Below, piece by piece: positions 33,220 through 44,759 of a stretch of 64,000 nucleotides of DNA. The position numbers were made by a program, and so were the translations under genes. The stretch comes from Plenodomus lindquistii (Eukaryota; Ascomycota; Dothideomycetes; Pleosporales; Leptosphaeriaceae), in contig JANUWI010000016.1 of assembly GCA_025504975.1 (NCBI GenBank), positions 930,001 to 994,000 of the forward strand, read 5' to 3'. Below the pieces are notes generated by a model. It had not been told where the DNA came from. It made no database searches and saw only the letters and a program-made list of their open reading frames with translations. Each line of letters starts with the position of its first letter. Position 1 is the stretch's first letter.

Positions 33220-35915
33220 TCACCGCCGACTCTGCTGTAACGCCATGACCGCCTGCTCCAGTTGCCGTAATCGTGAATCCTTCTCTTCATTCTCAAGTCT
33301 CAGTCTCTTAATCTCAGCGCGCATATCCTCAGTCCCCCTCTCACTGAGTCCATAGTCGCTGCCACGTTTCCTCTTCGCACTCATTTCATCGTCCTCGCGA
33401 AACTCCATGGGCCGACTATACGGCGACTCGGACGAGCGACGAGACTCTGTAATCGAAGAGCCCTCCATCGTCATGCCCGTATCTCTCCGAACAATGAGAC
33501 CGTTCATATCAGCAGACATGCTAGTGCGACGGTGAACACGGCGAATATGCTCCGCGAGGTTCTCTTTGCGCGTAAAGCCCGCGCCAGAACTGCGCTTGCA
33601 GTCGTGGAAAGGGCAGAAGAGGGATTTCTTGGTGCCGCCGTGCATCTTGTGGACTTCGCGTTCGTGGCGCAGGAGTCCGCCGCTGTAGGTGAAGCCTTGA
33701 AGTTTTTCGCAGCCTTTGACGTTGCATTTGTAGGGGCGGTCGTGCTTGTCCATGTGTTTACTATTATCAAGTCAGCATTGGTTCTTGTGTTGATGTTGTC
33801 GGGTGGGAAGACTCACCTCCATTCGCATTTACGTTCGAATATCATGCCAGCGCAATCTTGATGTTTGCACGTCATTTTGCCTTCTGCGTTCCGCTCGGGC
33901 TCTTCATTGCGCTTGTAGCTGTAGTTGGCTTTGCGCTCATCGTCTCCAGACAGCGATGACCGATCTTCTGAAATTTGGCGACTGTGACTTTGCGGGCTCG
34001 TCAAGATGTGAGACCGCGCATCGGCGGTGGGAGTTAGCGGTGACCGGGGACCCGACGTGCTAACCGGAGTGGGCATGCCGTTGAGCGAGTTGATAGAAGA
34101 CGTTCGTTCGTGCTTTACAGAAATTTGTGGAATCTGCATGGCGACTACAGAAGGCGAGAGTGTAGGATCGGACATGTTGTATGGTGATGTGAAATAATTG
34201 AAGGGAGATGGGTCAAGATTTAGTGGGGAATAGGCCTCAGGTTGCTGGCCCAGGTGGGGGTATATATTGTCAAAGGCCGCGAGGTCTGAGAGTGGCTGAG
34301 CGTAATCACTTCCAGCTGTCCCGGTGACTCGAATACTAGGATTTGGATTCGACGCGACTAGATGACGACGACTTGAGTCTTGTGGCAAAGAAGGGTAAGG
34401 ATGCCAAGAGTTACTGTTGTTGTCGGTGCCAAGATGCGGAAAGGCCGTGAGTGGCGCAGCAGTAGTGCCTGGATTATGGGGCAAATAAAAATTATCGGGC
34501 GAATATGTCGGAAACTGCTGCTGGGCACCGCGATAATAAGTATCTTGGTCTAGGCAAGGTTAGCAGACGAGCACAACAGGCTGAAACCCAGGTGTGTTCA
34601 GTGCTGGTAGTGACTCAAACGCAGGGCTAGTACGTACTGGGAGACGGCTCTGCCTGACCAACGTCTAGTCTCGGCAGCCTAGAATACAGACGGCCGCATG
34701 TGAGATCGGACTGCCAGGTTCCCGTGTTTCGTGCCTGGAACAGATCATGTTCAAGGTCGACGTTTGCATGGTGGGCAGTTTGCGGTTGCGCGAGTCGCTG
34801 CGCTGCCCGTTGCGGTGGTGTGCCAATCAATTGGCGGCCGAGGTCAAGGTCTTGCCAAACTTAGCTACTGAAACCAGGTCGAGAGCGGAACATTGCCCAC
34901 GCGAAACTTACAGTCTGATGATGCGGGAGCGTCCCACTGGTCCAGCTTGACACTCTGGAGTACCTTGTCTAGCGGTACGCGAATACTGCCGCCTTTGGGT
35001 GCATCGTCATCAGGGTCGTTGTCGTAAAACATCCAGCACACTCCCCATAAGACCGCCAGCGACGGTTTGATCGTCCACGGGAACGATGTGCTCATGGGTT
35101 GCGGCTTCTCGGCAAACTCGGTGAACCAGCTGAGCAGTTTGCGCTGTCTCTTGTCGTGGCCGCCGCGCAGCAGCTCCTCAAAGGCCCTGCGTGCCATGGC
35201 ATCAATCAGATCCGTTCGAAGCCGCACCAGCAGATGCTCGTAGTTTGCGATGAAACTCTCGTCTATACTTAGGCCGACATCAATGCCTTGAGCCACGAGC
35301 CAACCATCGCCAAACCGTTGCCGGCATTCAGCGAGCACGTGGAGGGCATCTTGCACGGCTGCTAGCAACTGGATAGTCTCGATCAAGGAGCAGCCTTCGA
35401 ACATGGGCGCATTGTTGTGTTTGAGGAGAAGCTTATTGTCGCCTGCAACAGCCGAGAGGACACATGCTGCGCGACTGAGCTTGCGGTCGACGGTGCTTAG
35501 CAAACTGTTGAAAGCTTAGCGGGGCGAAACCAAACATGAAGCTCCCGCCGACATACTGTTGCGCTTCATGACCAAGTGCGTTTGGAGTCGTGGAGACAAG
35601 CGTTCCCGGCGCATTCGGCTTGCGCACCGAACGGGCAGACTTCGGTGTCTTGTGCCAACTCTTGGACTTGGACTTGGAGAGGGCATTAGCCACACGTCGC
35701 GGCGGCTTTGCGTCTTGCACGCTGATCTTTGCCAAGCCATTGGAGATTGACCTGAGGTTCTTGAGGCCCAGGGTTGTGTCGGTGCCAAGATGGGTCGAGT
35801 CGAATGTGCCTTGTGATACACGCGGCTTCACGCGTCGACGCAGCTGGTTGACAAATTGTAGGACCTTGAAGGTGAGGAGGATGCTCGTCCGCCTGCGTTG
35901 TTGCTGGTTCGCCAT
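33220..35915 (-). CDS. C2H2 zinc-finger transcription factor, five exons
   Basis: Exons on the minus strand are 35557-35915, 34912-35504, 34638-34859, 33817-34549 and 33220-33760; all joins keep phase and give 815 residues. The N-terminal 300 residues form a conserved helical region (LLSTVDRKLSRAACVLSAVAGDNK and onward). The middle is Ser/Pro/Gln-rich. The last two exons carry three zinc fingers, one of them split by an intron at CEWSKHMDKH, then CNVKGC...H...H and CPFHDCKR...H...H. A coiled-coil-like tail (AEIKRLRLENEEKDSRLRQLEQ) ends the protein. It should be a nuclear DNA-binding regulator; its targets are unknown. ATG 35913-35915 is the only plausible start. Confidence 0.87.
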
Positions 35916-37642
35916 TGCTAAGCGAGGGCGAGGCGCGGGCAGCCGACGCAACGAGAGACGTGTAGCAACTCCTCCGGCCTTCCCGCGACCGCACGCGAAT
36001 GTATATACTTCGCACGCATTCGGGCGGAGTCAGGCTGCGTAGAGCCTGGCGGTGAGTTGATCATGGCTCAGCCACGGACGATGCTGGCCTCATTGCCTGG
36101 GGCTGCCACACTAAGCTCAACACGCTGCTTTGCCAGCCTATCGCAAGCCGTGTAGGATGGAGGACGAGGTCACACGTCATGGCAACCATAGCACAAATGT
36201 GGCGCAGCGTATCTATCACCATGCAAGACTTTCTGAGAGGCAGACAGGAGTGAACTTGCTACCAGCCTGCTGCTGCCGAGCAGCGCTGTTTCGTCGCTGC
36301 CTGCAAAGGAAGCCTCTGTGCATCCGCTTTGGGTAGTGCGTTCATGCACAGGTGGTTGGAAACAGAAAGAGACCTTATTCTCGATGCTCCACGATGTGTA
36401 TAGGATCTGCGTCTAGGGTGTCTCAGGGCGTTCCCGTCAGGTTGGGTTGGCCTCAGCACTGGCGAAACACTCTGATACGCGAATCGTATAATGACGTCTC
36501 GCCAGTCGACGACTACCACAACCTGACTCTTCATTCACACGATGATGAAGTGTGCGAGGATGAACTGATTTCAATCTTGGAGCAGTTGTTGGACTGATAG
36601 GGCGTAATCCTCATACCAGATCGTGTGTCCAAAGTACCCAAGTCGTCACGCTCACCAAAACCTCCCATCCTAGCCAACCTCCCACCTTCCAGCCCTCATA
36701 TCCATCCCTCCATCACTCCCTCCGTTCAACCCTCACTCCAACTTGGCAGGACCCTCTCCTCAACCCAACCCACCCCACCCCACCTCCCCCACCTCCCCCA
36801 CCACCACAACCCTCACCATCTCGAATCCACCCCTCCCTTCCCTCAACCCACCTCGTTTCACCGCCATCCCAGCGCAACTCCAAACAAATTCCCCACCCAA
36901 GATCCCTACAGAATCCCTGCCCAAGACCGTCCTGCCAAGATCTCACGCCCCCAAATGCGGAAACACGTGCGAAAGACCTACAAACCCGTCGCATTGTCGG
37001 TTTTGCAATTCCATCTCCCCATACGTGCGTACTACACGCATCCGGCATTCGGATTGTGCACATTGCGATGCGATGCTACATCAATCAGGCAGGGCAGGCG
37101 ACAAGATCCGTAACACTACCATGACGAATGTGCAGTTTTGAGGCTCGCAGGATACCGTACGGTGGGGTGTTTTACTGGTGAGTGTGACGGCGAGTGTGAT
37201 TCTGTTTGTGATGGTAAGCGTGATGCTGTAGTCACGATGCATTCGGTTTTAGATGTGAGAGTATCTTCCTTCAGTACTTTGACATGTCAAGATGGGGAAA
37301 CCTGAGCGAGAGAACAAGCTAGATTTAGGCTTTGCCTTGGCCGGCATGCGAGATCTTCCTCTGCATCTATCTCTCTGCTAACGCCACAATTCTCCCTCGA
37401 GCAGGGTTTTGGGGTGGTGGTGACTGATTGCAGGGAAGGAGATGAGATGAGGACAAGAAACTGGTGTAGACGTGCGCCGTACTAGTACAGAGAAGTGTTG
37501 TGTTTTCGCTCAAATGTAGGTATTGTACATGTACGTCTCTTGCGCCTTTGCATTGCTATCATTCATACAATGTAGCGTCTTTTCTGCCGTTTATCATTCA
37601 TTCTCATCTTGACTTCACCCACGCCACTCCACACTCTACCAT
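35916..37642. other. Promoter-side interval of 1.7 kb
   Basis: Between the 5' end of the zinc-finger gene and the 3' end of prohibitin. The section 36.65-36.95 kb is strongly C-rich on the plus strand and has open frames only because of that bias. No gene is supported. Confidence 0.45.
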
Positions 37643-38645
37643 CTAACTCCTCAATCCAAGCAAAAAGCTGCCTCCTCCACTCTTGCCTTCTCCTCCTGAG
37701 CCCCCGCCAGGCAAGTACGAAACATTTGGATTCCGGCTCAACATCTGCGCAATATCCTTTTGCGTTTCAATCCGACGAATCAGGACCAATCCATCTCCAC
37801 TCTTCGCCACGGCCTTTGAAATCGTATCCGCAGCCTCTGCCTCGCCCTCTGCACGGATGACGTTTGCCTGGCGCTCCTGCTCCGCCTTTTCGACGATGAA
37901 GCGCGCGCGCTCGGCTTCTTGCTGGGCGATTTGCTTCTCCTCAACGGCCTTTGTGAATTCCTTGCCGAAAGTCATGTGTGTAATGGAGACGTCTTCGAGG
38001 GCAATGTTGAACTCGTTGGCGCGCTTGAGGAGGTCGGCGCGGATGCGGTTGCTGACTGCTTCGCGCTGGGTGATTAGTTCTGCGGCGTCGAATTGGGCGA
38101 CAATGGCTTTGAGGACTTCGTTGCCGATGGAGGGAAGGACGCGTTCGTCGTAGTCGAGGCCGAGATTCTAATTCACCCCTCATGGTTAGCAGCCATTTCC
38201 TGTAGTCTTGGTGTGCTGGTCATGGACATGAGAAGTCGGTGCCTGGCCGCCACCACCTGCATTGCCAATCTCCCCATCTATTACTCCCACAACCCCCTCA
38301 ACCTCCCACCCCAAGCAAACATACCTGATAAATCTTGGGCAACTCGCGCACTTCCGGCCGATGCAACACCCTCAACGTAAGCGTAACCATCTGCAAATCC
38401 TTGCTCCCCGTCGTCGTACTAATATTCCGCGGTCGAGTACGCACATCATACACAATAGCGCGCTGCAGCCACGGCACAAGAAAGTGTGTGCCCTCGTTGA
38501 CTACGTCTTCCTTGACTCCAGACAGGCGGTCGAAGATGACGGCGCGTGTGCCGCCTTTGACGTCGTACAGCGAGGATTGGATGAGCGAGGCGCCGATGCC
38601 GAGGGGAACGACCCAGCGGAAGAGAGAGGGGGGGACGCCGGCCAT
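37643..38645 (-). CDS. PHB1: Prohibitin 1
   Basis: Two exons, 38325-38645 and 37643-38167, with a 157-bp intron; 281 residues, the normal length for the family. An N-terminal hydrophobic anchor (LFRWVVPLGIGASLIQSSLYDV) is followed by the PHB/SPFH domain with GGTRAVIFDRLSGVKEDVVNEGTHF and ALEDVSITHMTFGKEFT, then the long coiled-coil AVEEKQIAQQEAERARFIVEKAEQERQA. Prohibitin 1 assembles with prohibitin 2 into ring complexes in the mitochondrial inner membrane that stabilise new respiratory subunits and restrain the m-AAA protease (established). The second partner is not in this window. The leader just upstream of the ATG is a CA repeat. Confidence 0.96.
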
Positions 38646-38650
38646 GGTGG

Positions 38651-38699
38651 TCGTGTGTGTGTGTGTGTGTGTGTGCGGCTGTGTGTGGTGTGTGTGGGC
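38651..38699 (-). repeat. (CA)n microsatellite in the PHB1 5' leader
   Basis: On the coding strand a CA-rich tract with an uninterrupted core ends six to ten bases before the prohibitin ATG at 38645. It is probably transcribed. Confidence 0.88.
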
Positions 38700-39099
38700 G
38701 GCGGCGGGGCGTTGGCGGACGGCGTGGGAAGGTGTGGTGCGGTGGAGGAATTTGGACGGGTCATAGGCTGCGTGGTCTGTGCGTGTTGCGGGATTGGGGT
38801 ATGTCACGACGACTGTTATGGACAGTCATTATGAAGTACCTTGAAATTACACAATGGGACTGTTGGTACCGCACGTTAATTGATACAACAGCGTGAAGCA
38901 TCTCAACCAATTCATGACAGGACTCACAACCTCATTACAACGCCTGACGGTACACGATGCATCACAACCACCATACACGACACTTCGAAAAAGTATATAT
39001 CCATCCATATACTCCCACGTCAATGCATGTCCATGCTATCAAAATCTGTTGACTCACACCCCTTTCATCCGGATAACTACCAGCCAGGACCGCACAACT

Positions 39100-40249
39100 C
39101 TACTGCTCAACAAACCCCTTGTGCTCCTTGTGCGCCTTGTACCAATAACTATCCTCCTTCTTCGGCCTCAGCTCATCTGACAGCTTCTCAAGAATCACAG
39201 CCAGCAGCTTCTCCCTCCCTGCCTCGTTGTCCGCGTCGCGGTTCCATACGGCAATTTGAACTGCGTTCCAGCGGACGCTGTACGAGATGCCGCAGATGTC
39301 GTCGTTGAATGCTGTTATCCGTTGATTAGCCATCAAGTCTACCAGCAAAGCCAGACTGTGAAAGGGCGATGTGAAAGGGCGATGAGGCTAGAAAGAAGGA
39401 AAGGGAAGAGAAGAACGTACAAGCTCTCTTCGTCTCAACAGCGCCCTGCAAAATATCTCCAACAGCCAAAAGACACATCTCATGCCAAAACTGACCCGCA
39501 ACATCCTTGCCCACCTTGAAATACCACGCCCCACCCTTTGCATTCCGCGGATCCTCCCACACCGGCTTCACTCCAACATGAAACAAATGAATGCTATCCC
39601 TCAGCTTCAAATTCTCAACAGGAATGTTATTGAAGTGCTGGTAAAACTCCTTGACGCTGATGATCTGGTCGCCTAGCGGCTTCGGGCGCGACGCAAAGTC
39701 CTCGGCGCCGCCCGTGGTGTTGGCGGTAGATGATGCAGGCTTCGAAGGTGCAGCCTGACCCTTTTCCGCCCAGAAGAGCCATTTGAAGCGGAATTCGGGG
39801 ACACGGACGGATTTGAAAATGGAGTTGAGCATGGCGGTGCCGCGGGCGGGGGAGGCGGTTGCGGATTGTTCTTCAGCGGAGGCCCGGGGGAGATCCGAGG
39901 TGTTGAGCACGGGGAAGCGGTTTGCCATGGTGGGCGGTTGGCTGAGGGTTGTGGTGATGCTGGTTGGTGGAGAGCGATGAAGCAAAAGACTTTCGTTGAG
40001 TAGACCAAGGATGCGCTCAAGGCCTTCTTTGGTCTCGGTGTTCAATGGCTTACTTGGGAGGGGAGCGCCGGTCTTGATGTTGTACACAAGTTCTTCTAGG
40101 AGAGTGACGGAGGTGGGCTTGCGTGCTGCAGCTGGAACCTTGCGCTTGGGACGATGAATGGATTGGCTTTGGTTGGTGGACTTGTTGAGATTAGCTGTCT
40201 GACCAGCAGAAGCTTTGAGCATGGCAATGAGTCTAGCGGTGTCGGACAT
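39100..40249 (-). CDS. eIF4E-family cap-binding protein
   Basis: Two exons, 39421-40249 and 39100-39311, with a 109-bp intron; 346 residues. The C-terminal 200 residues form the eIF4E fold, including FKWLFWAEKG, HLFHVGVKPVWEDPRNAKGGAWYFKV, FWHEMCLLAVGD and DDICGISYSVRWNAVQIAVWNRDADN, with the cap-stacking and phosphate-binding Trp/Lys/Arg regions recognisable. It binds the mRNA 5' cap for translation initiation or repression. An N-terminal extension of about 107 residues precedes the second methionine context (MANRFPVLNTSD at 39929), where many fungal eIF4E proteins would begin. A divergent NOPCHAP1-like gene shares the promoter side. Confidence 0.9.
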
Positions 40250-41281
40250 ATTGGAAGTGATGACAAAGAGAGGATTAGGACTTGTTTGGGCGGTGCATAT
40301 GAGAGAAGTAAAGCGAATAGAGATGTGATGAATAAGAAGTGCAGGGAGGGGCCAAGAACTTTATACACGAGCGTTTCTCGCAGTGAGGCGCACAATAGCA
40401 ATTACAGCTATTGTCATTTGCAAATTTTGCAGCCATTGATGGTGGTGAAGGTGAAGTGTGGTCTGTGTACTCGACGCCACGGGGTGAAGACGGGCGACGA
40501 ATCAAGTGAAGCCACACAGTAGTAGTACTCACGAGGCTGTACGTTGATAGCTTGCTCGACTTGGGAGAAGTGTGGGGTACGACACAACGAAAGACTGACA
40601 TGTTGCAGAGGAAATGAGAGTTACAAGTAAACAAGAAGACGAAGCTTCAATGTATGCAAATCCACATACCGGTCGTTACTTGTCCAAACACTTGTAGCAT
40701 CCCCCGTACTCTGGTCGTAATGAGGGGCAGATTCCGTCGTACACTCAGCCGTAGAGGTAGAATCTCACTCGGTCCACAAACGGCAGGGCCTGTCGAAATG
40801 GTAAAGGTAGAAAAGAATCACCAGGAAGGGAAGTGCAGTCGAGTGCAGAGCCAGCTGTGCAGTGTTAAAGGAGATGCGGCTGCAAGACCCCAGACGGGTA
40901 CAGGTCAGCGTGCAGGCGCCCGCCACCCGCTCTACCGTTTCAAGACGCCGTTTCATGCCACCCCTGTCCGCCGCCAGTCGAGTAACTGAACACGCGCAAT
41001 GGCTGCCTCAGGCCACCATCATCTATAACAAACACATACTAATGATTCCGTGGGGGCGGCGACAGTTGCTGCGGTGAGTGATGACCGAGGAGACGAGTAT
41101 TGTTTGTGCTGTGTATGTATGAGTAAGGCGAACAAAGAAGGCGATGATTGGTGCAGCGGGCATGTGACGTAGCGCGACTCAGTGTTGCGCTGAACTTTTT
41201 CTCTGCGCGCAGCGACGCAAGTTTACCCAACACCAGAATCTATTCTTGAATCGCAAAAAATACACCGTTTTATACAGCACC
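40250..41281. other. Divergent promoter interval
   Basis: Lies between the eIF4E-family gene and the DUF4598 gene, which read apart. No gene or RNA element is recognised in it. Confidence 0.45.
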
Positions 41282-42004
41282 ATGTCAGCGCACTCGACAC
41301 CCGCGTCCCTCCCCGACCGCCGCAAACGCGTCCGCTTCCCATCCTCCGAGCCCACCAACTCCAATTCGTCCTCCTCCACCCTCATCCCCACAAGCACAAC
41401 CTCCCTCTCCACCGACGCAAGCGACCTCTCCGACAGCGACAGCGACAGCGACCTCTCCACCTCAAGCGAAGAGCCCAGCGATGAATCGTCCGAGGACTCT
41501 GACAGCGACCAAGACGACGACGAGAACTCCTCCTCCGACACAGCAATGGAAACCACCTCCACCACCACACCCCCGCCCATCTCCGCAACACCCACAGCCC
41601 AACCCCCCACCACCGTAGAGAACCTGCGCGCAAATCGAGGAAAGAAGCCCGCGTTCAAATTCGACCCCACAGACCTAGGTCCCGATATCCGCGACTTTCT
41701 CAAAGACTTCCTCCCGCAGCTCAAGAAAGCGAATGAGGAGCTCGAAGCACAAAAACGCGCAGGCACGTTGAGAAAATTGGATGAGCTGCCGGAGAAGGAG
41801 GATGAACCGTATATTGAGATGGATCTTGGGTTGGGGGTGTTGGAGGCCAAGGAGGAGGGGAGGGAGAGTAGTAGTGGGAGTGATGAGGAGATGGGGGAAG
41901 GGGAGGAGGAGAGGGATGTCATGGGGAAGTTGTTGGGGAGGGGAAAAAAGGGGGAAGAGAGGGTGGGGATTGAGGTTGTGAGGGATGTTAGTATGGAGGG
42001 GTAG
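41282..42004 (+). CDS. NOPCHAP1/DUF4598-type protein
   Basis: A single exon of 240 residues from ATG 41282. A Ser/Asp/Glu-rich acidic N-terminus (residues 40-90) leads to the conserved core FKFDPTDLGPDIRDFLKDFLPQLKKANEELEAQK and then the diagnostic EDEPYIEMDLGLGVLEAKEE. Human NOPCHAP1 is an adaptor between the R2TP chaperone complex and the box C/D snoRNP protein NOP58 (established for the human protein). A role in snoRNP assembly is inferred here. The C-terminus is again acidic and Gly-rich. Confidence 0.82.
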   Translation: MSAHSTPASLPDRRKRVRFPSSEPTNSNSSSSTLIPTSTTSLSTDASDLSDSDSDSDLSTSSEEPSDESSEDSDSDQDDDENSSSDTAMETTSTTTPPPISATPTAQPPTTVENLRANRGKKPAFKFDPTDLGPDIRDFLKDFLPQLKKANEELEAQKRAGTLRKLDELPEKEDEPYIEMDLGLGVLEAKEEGRESSSGSDEEMGEGEEERDVMGKLLGRGKKGEERVGIEVVRDVSMEG

Positions 42005-42269
42005 GTTAGGATGATGAGTTGCATCTGAGGATTGCAAAGGTTGGGAAACGCGAGGAGAGAAAGGGGCCCAAAAGAAAGAGAAGGAGGCAAGTGCTGCACC
42101 TTCTTTTGCAAACGAATCATTCAAGCCACAGGCTATGTTACTGGCTTGGTCGTCCTCTCCACTACACCCATTATACGTGTTCACAGCACCCAAAAACTCA
42201 TCACCGTATCCACCCAGCCGGTTCCTACGTCCCATCCTTCCCCACTCCTTCCCCCCTTGTTCCCAACCC

Positions 42270-43118
42270 TCACGCACCATGCCCAGCCCCGCCCTTCGCC
42301 CATGTCGCATCAGCATTCTCATTCACCTTCGGCTCCCCAATATACTCCCTCACCCTCCTCTTCTCCCTCCAATCACTCCCAAACCTCGCATCCCTATCCG
42401 CCAGCCTCTCCTCAAACCCGGGCATCTGTTCCTCACTCGTATAACTCGTCATCAACTGCGGTTCCCCCAGCGGCAGCTTATCCCCGCGATCCGTCTGCCA
42501 CAAATGGTAAATTTTGCCGTACAAATGGACAACCTCTTCCATTTCCTTGTTTTCGGCGATTTCCCAGACGGACGACGGGACCAGCGCCGGTTTGGGCATG
42601 ATGAGCATTCCGGATTTTACTTCGAAGACGTGTGTGTGCCAGAGCTTTTGTTCCTCCGCGTCTAGGGTTTGGAATAGGTTTGGGCTGATCATGTATTCTG
42701 GGGATAAAAGTCAGCTGATTTAGTCTGGACGGGTTTGATTTTGGTTTGGGGGGGATGCGGGCAGGTAAAGTGTGAGAGAATGTAGGGCGGTTATACCGAT
42801 TCCGATAATTCGTGCGCCTGGTTCGGGAGAATCGTAGAGAATACATTGACGCACTTCGTCGTTGAGGTGTGCGCAGTAGTGATTGGTCTCTACAGCGGGG
42901 CGCTTGGGGTCGTTGGCGTAGGCGTGGAAGGCGTTGAGGTGTGCGCAGATTCTTTGGGTGGGGGCAAAGTTCTGATTCAATGTTAGTGTCGCGATTTAGA
43001 ATTGAGCTGGATATAGCGGTTGTTCTACTTGAGTCATTCCAGCACCTGTCTCGAGGATCTTGTTTTGTGTGCTTTCTGGCGCACCAGCCGTGTTATTGGA
43101 AGTGGATTGGTCAGTCAT
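42270..43118 (-). CDS. DUF1264 (oil-body-associated-like) protein
   Basis: Three exons, 43029-43118, 42797-42971 and 42270-42697, give 230 residues. The family motifs run across the joins: TQNFAPTQRICAHLNAFHAYA, ETNHYCAHLNDEVRQCILYDS, IIGIEYMISPNLFQTLDAEEQKLWHTHVFEVKSGML. The length and order match DUF1264 proteins of plants, bacteria and fungi. Plant members associate with seed oil bodies; the biochemical role is unknown, and fungal members are uncharacterised. It converges with the DUF4598 gene across 265 bp. Confidence 0.88.
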
Positions 43119-43862
43119 GGTCAGGCTGGGTCAAGCTTGAAAGGGTGTGTCACTTTCTTTTAGGGTTTGAAGTGTTGTTTGCTAAGAGAGCGTAGAGTCA
43201 CATTGAGAATTCGGTCTTTACACATTCAAAGTGATCTGACGTCATCATGATACTCGATTGGGTCATGCTAATTGACAGGATTACACGAAGAACTTTTGGC
43301 AGACTTCTCCAAAAAACGGCAATCACAAACACACAATTCTCGACGGATTCTTTATAGTTGTTCAAGTCATGCAGAGTAATCGGCAGTCGTGCAGATAGTT
43401 CAAGCGCGACGCACCCGTTATCCATCCCTCTACGTACCGACCACCCCTAGCGAGCTAGAGTACAGATGTACATGAATTACGATTAGGAAATCACATGCTC
43501 AAAGGAGAATGTGAAACCTTGCCCCACCATGGGTCTCTTTCATCGAGGCCCGTGGCCAGAGCTCAGATCCCATCACGTGATTGCAAACGGGCTGGCCTTC
43601 TCACCCCTTATAAGTCCGCTTGTCGCGTTGACTCTTCAATCTCTTTATAGCTATTGCATCGAACCATCGCCTAAAATAGTCCGTCGCCCCCTTCCACGTC
43701 AGACTGGATATACTCGAGCGACACGCAGAAACCTCCAGCTTTATGAGTGCGATATCACCCCTACATTCGTAAGCCAGCCTTGAAACAGGAGATCTATCGT
43801 GTCCCAGCAGGTCGCGAACTACCAGCAGACCTTGCATGTAGGATCTTTCCCGATGGTCAGAT
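43119..43862. other. Divergent interval, may hold short 5' exons
   Basis: No independent gene is recognised. Possible small upstream exons of the 43863 gene exist near 43742-43767 and 43810-43839 (see that entry), but their introns would be unusually short. Confidence 0.4.
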
Positions 43863-44759
43863 ATGACTAACATCCGACTCCAAACTAGGTCCTACTGCGA
43901 CGCCTTCACTGAAGATATGGACATGACAAACTGCAATCCCGGTCTTGGTCCTGTCACCAAAGAATTCCAGCCATTGGTAAGTAATACTTCTCTGCGTTTC
44001 ATGTATATCGAATTCTCACACTCTCAGGATGATACGTACTGTGGTTTCCTCAATCTACGCATCGAACTCCGCCTTCTGATTTATGAACACTGTCTGGTAT
44101 CAACCTCAGCATGGAGGATAGATCTGAGCGCCAAGAGCCCACGAGAAGCACACAAAAACCTACATCCTGCGCTGCGAGGTGTTATGCATGGTCTCGCGCC
44201 CAATCTTCTCCGCCCGCACTGCAAGGTCATCAATCAGGAAGCTACACCAGTTCTACACGGCAGAGACAACATCATCGTCCGCGCCCTTGCTGAATGGGCT
44301 ACCACTGACCGTCCATTCCCCCAAGGACTAAAGTGGATTACGACGCTCACCTTGCTCGTGCCCATACACCAACACTGGTGCTCAAGACAGCTGTGCAAGA
44401 AGGGGACTTTCCAACTCGCTACCCCCCTTTTCGAGTCCTTGTTGAATGCTCTGCCCTCAGCTACCGACCTCAAGACACTCGAAATCGAAATCGCCAGTAC
44501 ACACGAGCGAGAAACATCAGGCTCATGCCAGCAATGCGAAGACTGGGAAGCACGCTACAGTTTCCTCATTAAAAAGAACATTCTCAACAGCATTCGGGAC
44601 TGGACGGCATGCAGGCTTGGGGTAGAAGTGAGACTCATGAGCCCCCGTCCTACAGCTACGCCTCGGGAAATGAAGTTCTACAAGACTGAACATGGGGTGT
44701 GGGATGTCCGCTGGCGATCTATCAATGGTGGCGTGTTGTCAACGGGATCGGAGAATTAG
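43863..44759 (+). CDS. LPxELR-related family protein
   Basis: A frame from ATG 43863 to stop 44759 covers the gene. It probably contains a 51-bp intron (43979-44029) with donor GTAAGT and acceptor CTCAG; the intron is a multiple of three without stops, so it can be read through. After it come GFLNLRIELRLLIYEHCLV, which matches the LPxELRxxIY opening of the two paralogues at 27-30 kb, and near the end EMKFYKTEHGVWDVR, which matches their C-terminal motif. Total about 281-298 residues. GACTAAC plus CTAG at 43866-43890 could mark an intron end, so the true start may be further upstream. Confidence 0.7.
   Translation: MTNIRLQTRSYCDAFTEDMDMTNCNPGLGPVTKEFQPLVSNTSLRFMYIEFSHSQDDTYCGFLNLRIELRLLIYEHCLVSTSAWRIDLSAKSPREAHKNLHPALRGVMHGLAPNLLRPHCKVINQEATPVLHGRDNIIVRALAEWATTDRPFPQGLKWITTLTLLVPIHQHWCSRQLCKKGTFQLATPLFESLLNALPSATDLKTLEIEIASTHERETSGSCQQCEDWEARYSFLIKKNILNSIRDWTACRLGVEVRLMSPRPTATPREMKFYKTEHGVWDVRWRSINGGVLSTGSEN

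Noticed and set aside
36625..37141. Pro/Ser-rich frames in the C-rich interval
   Set aside because: They arise from strand composition bias and lack a conserved core or plausible splice structure.
41179..42120. A 313-codon minus-strand frame opposite the DUF4598 gene
   Set aside because: It is antisense to a gene with clear family motifs and consists of Leu/Ser/Pro runs.
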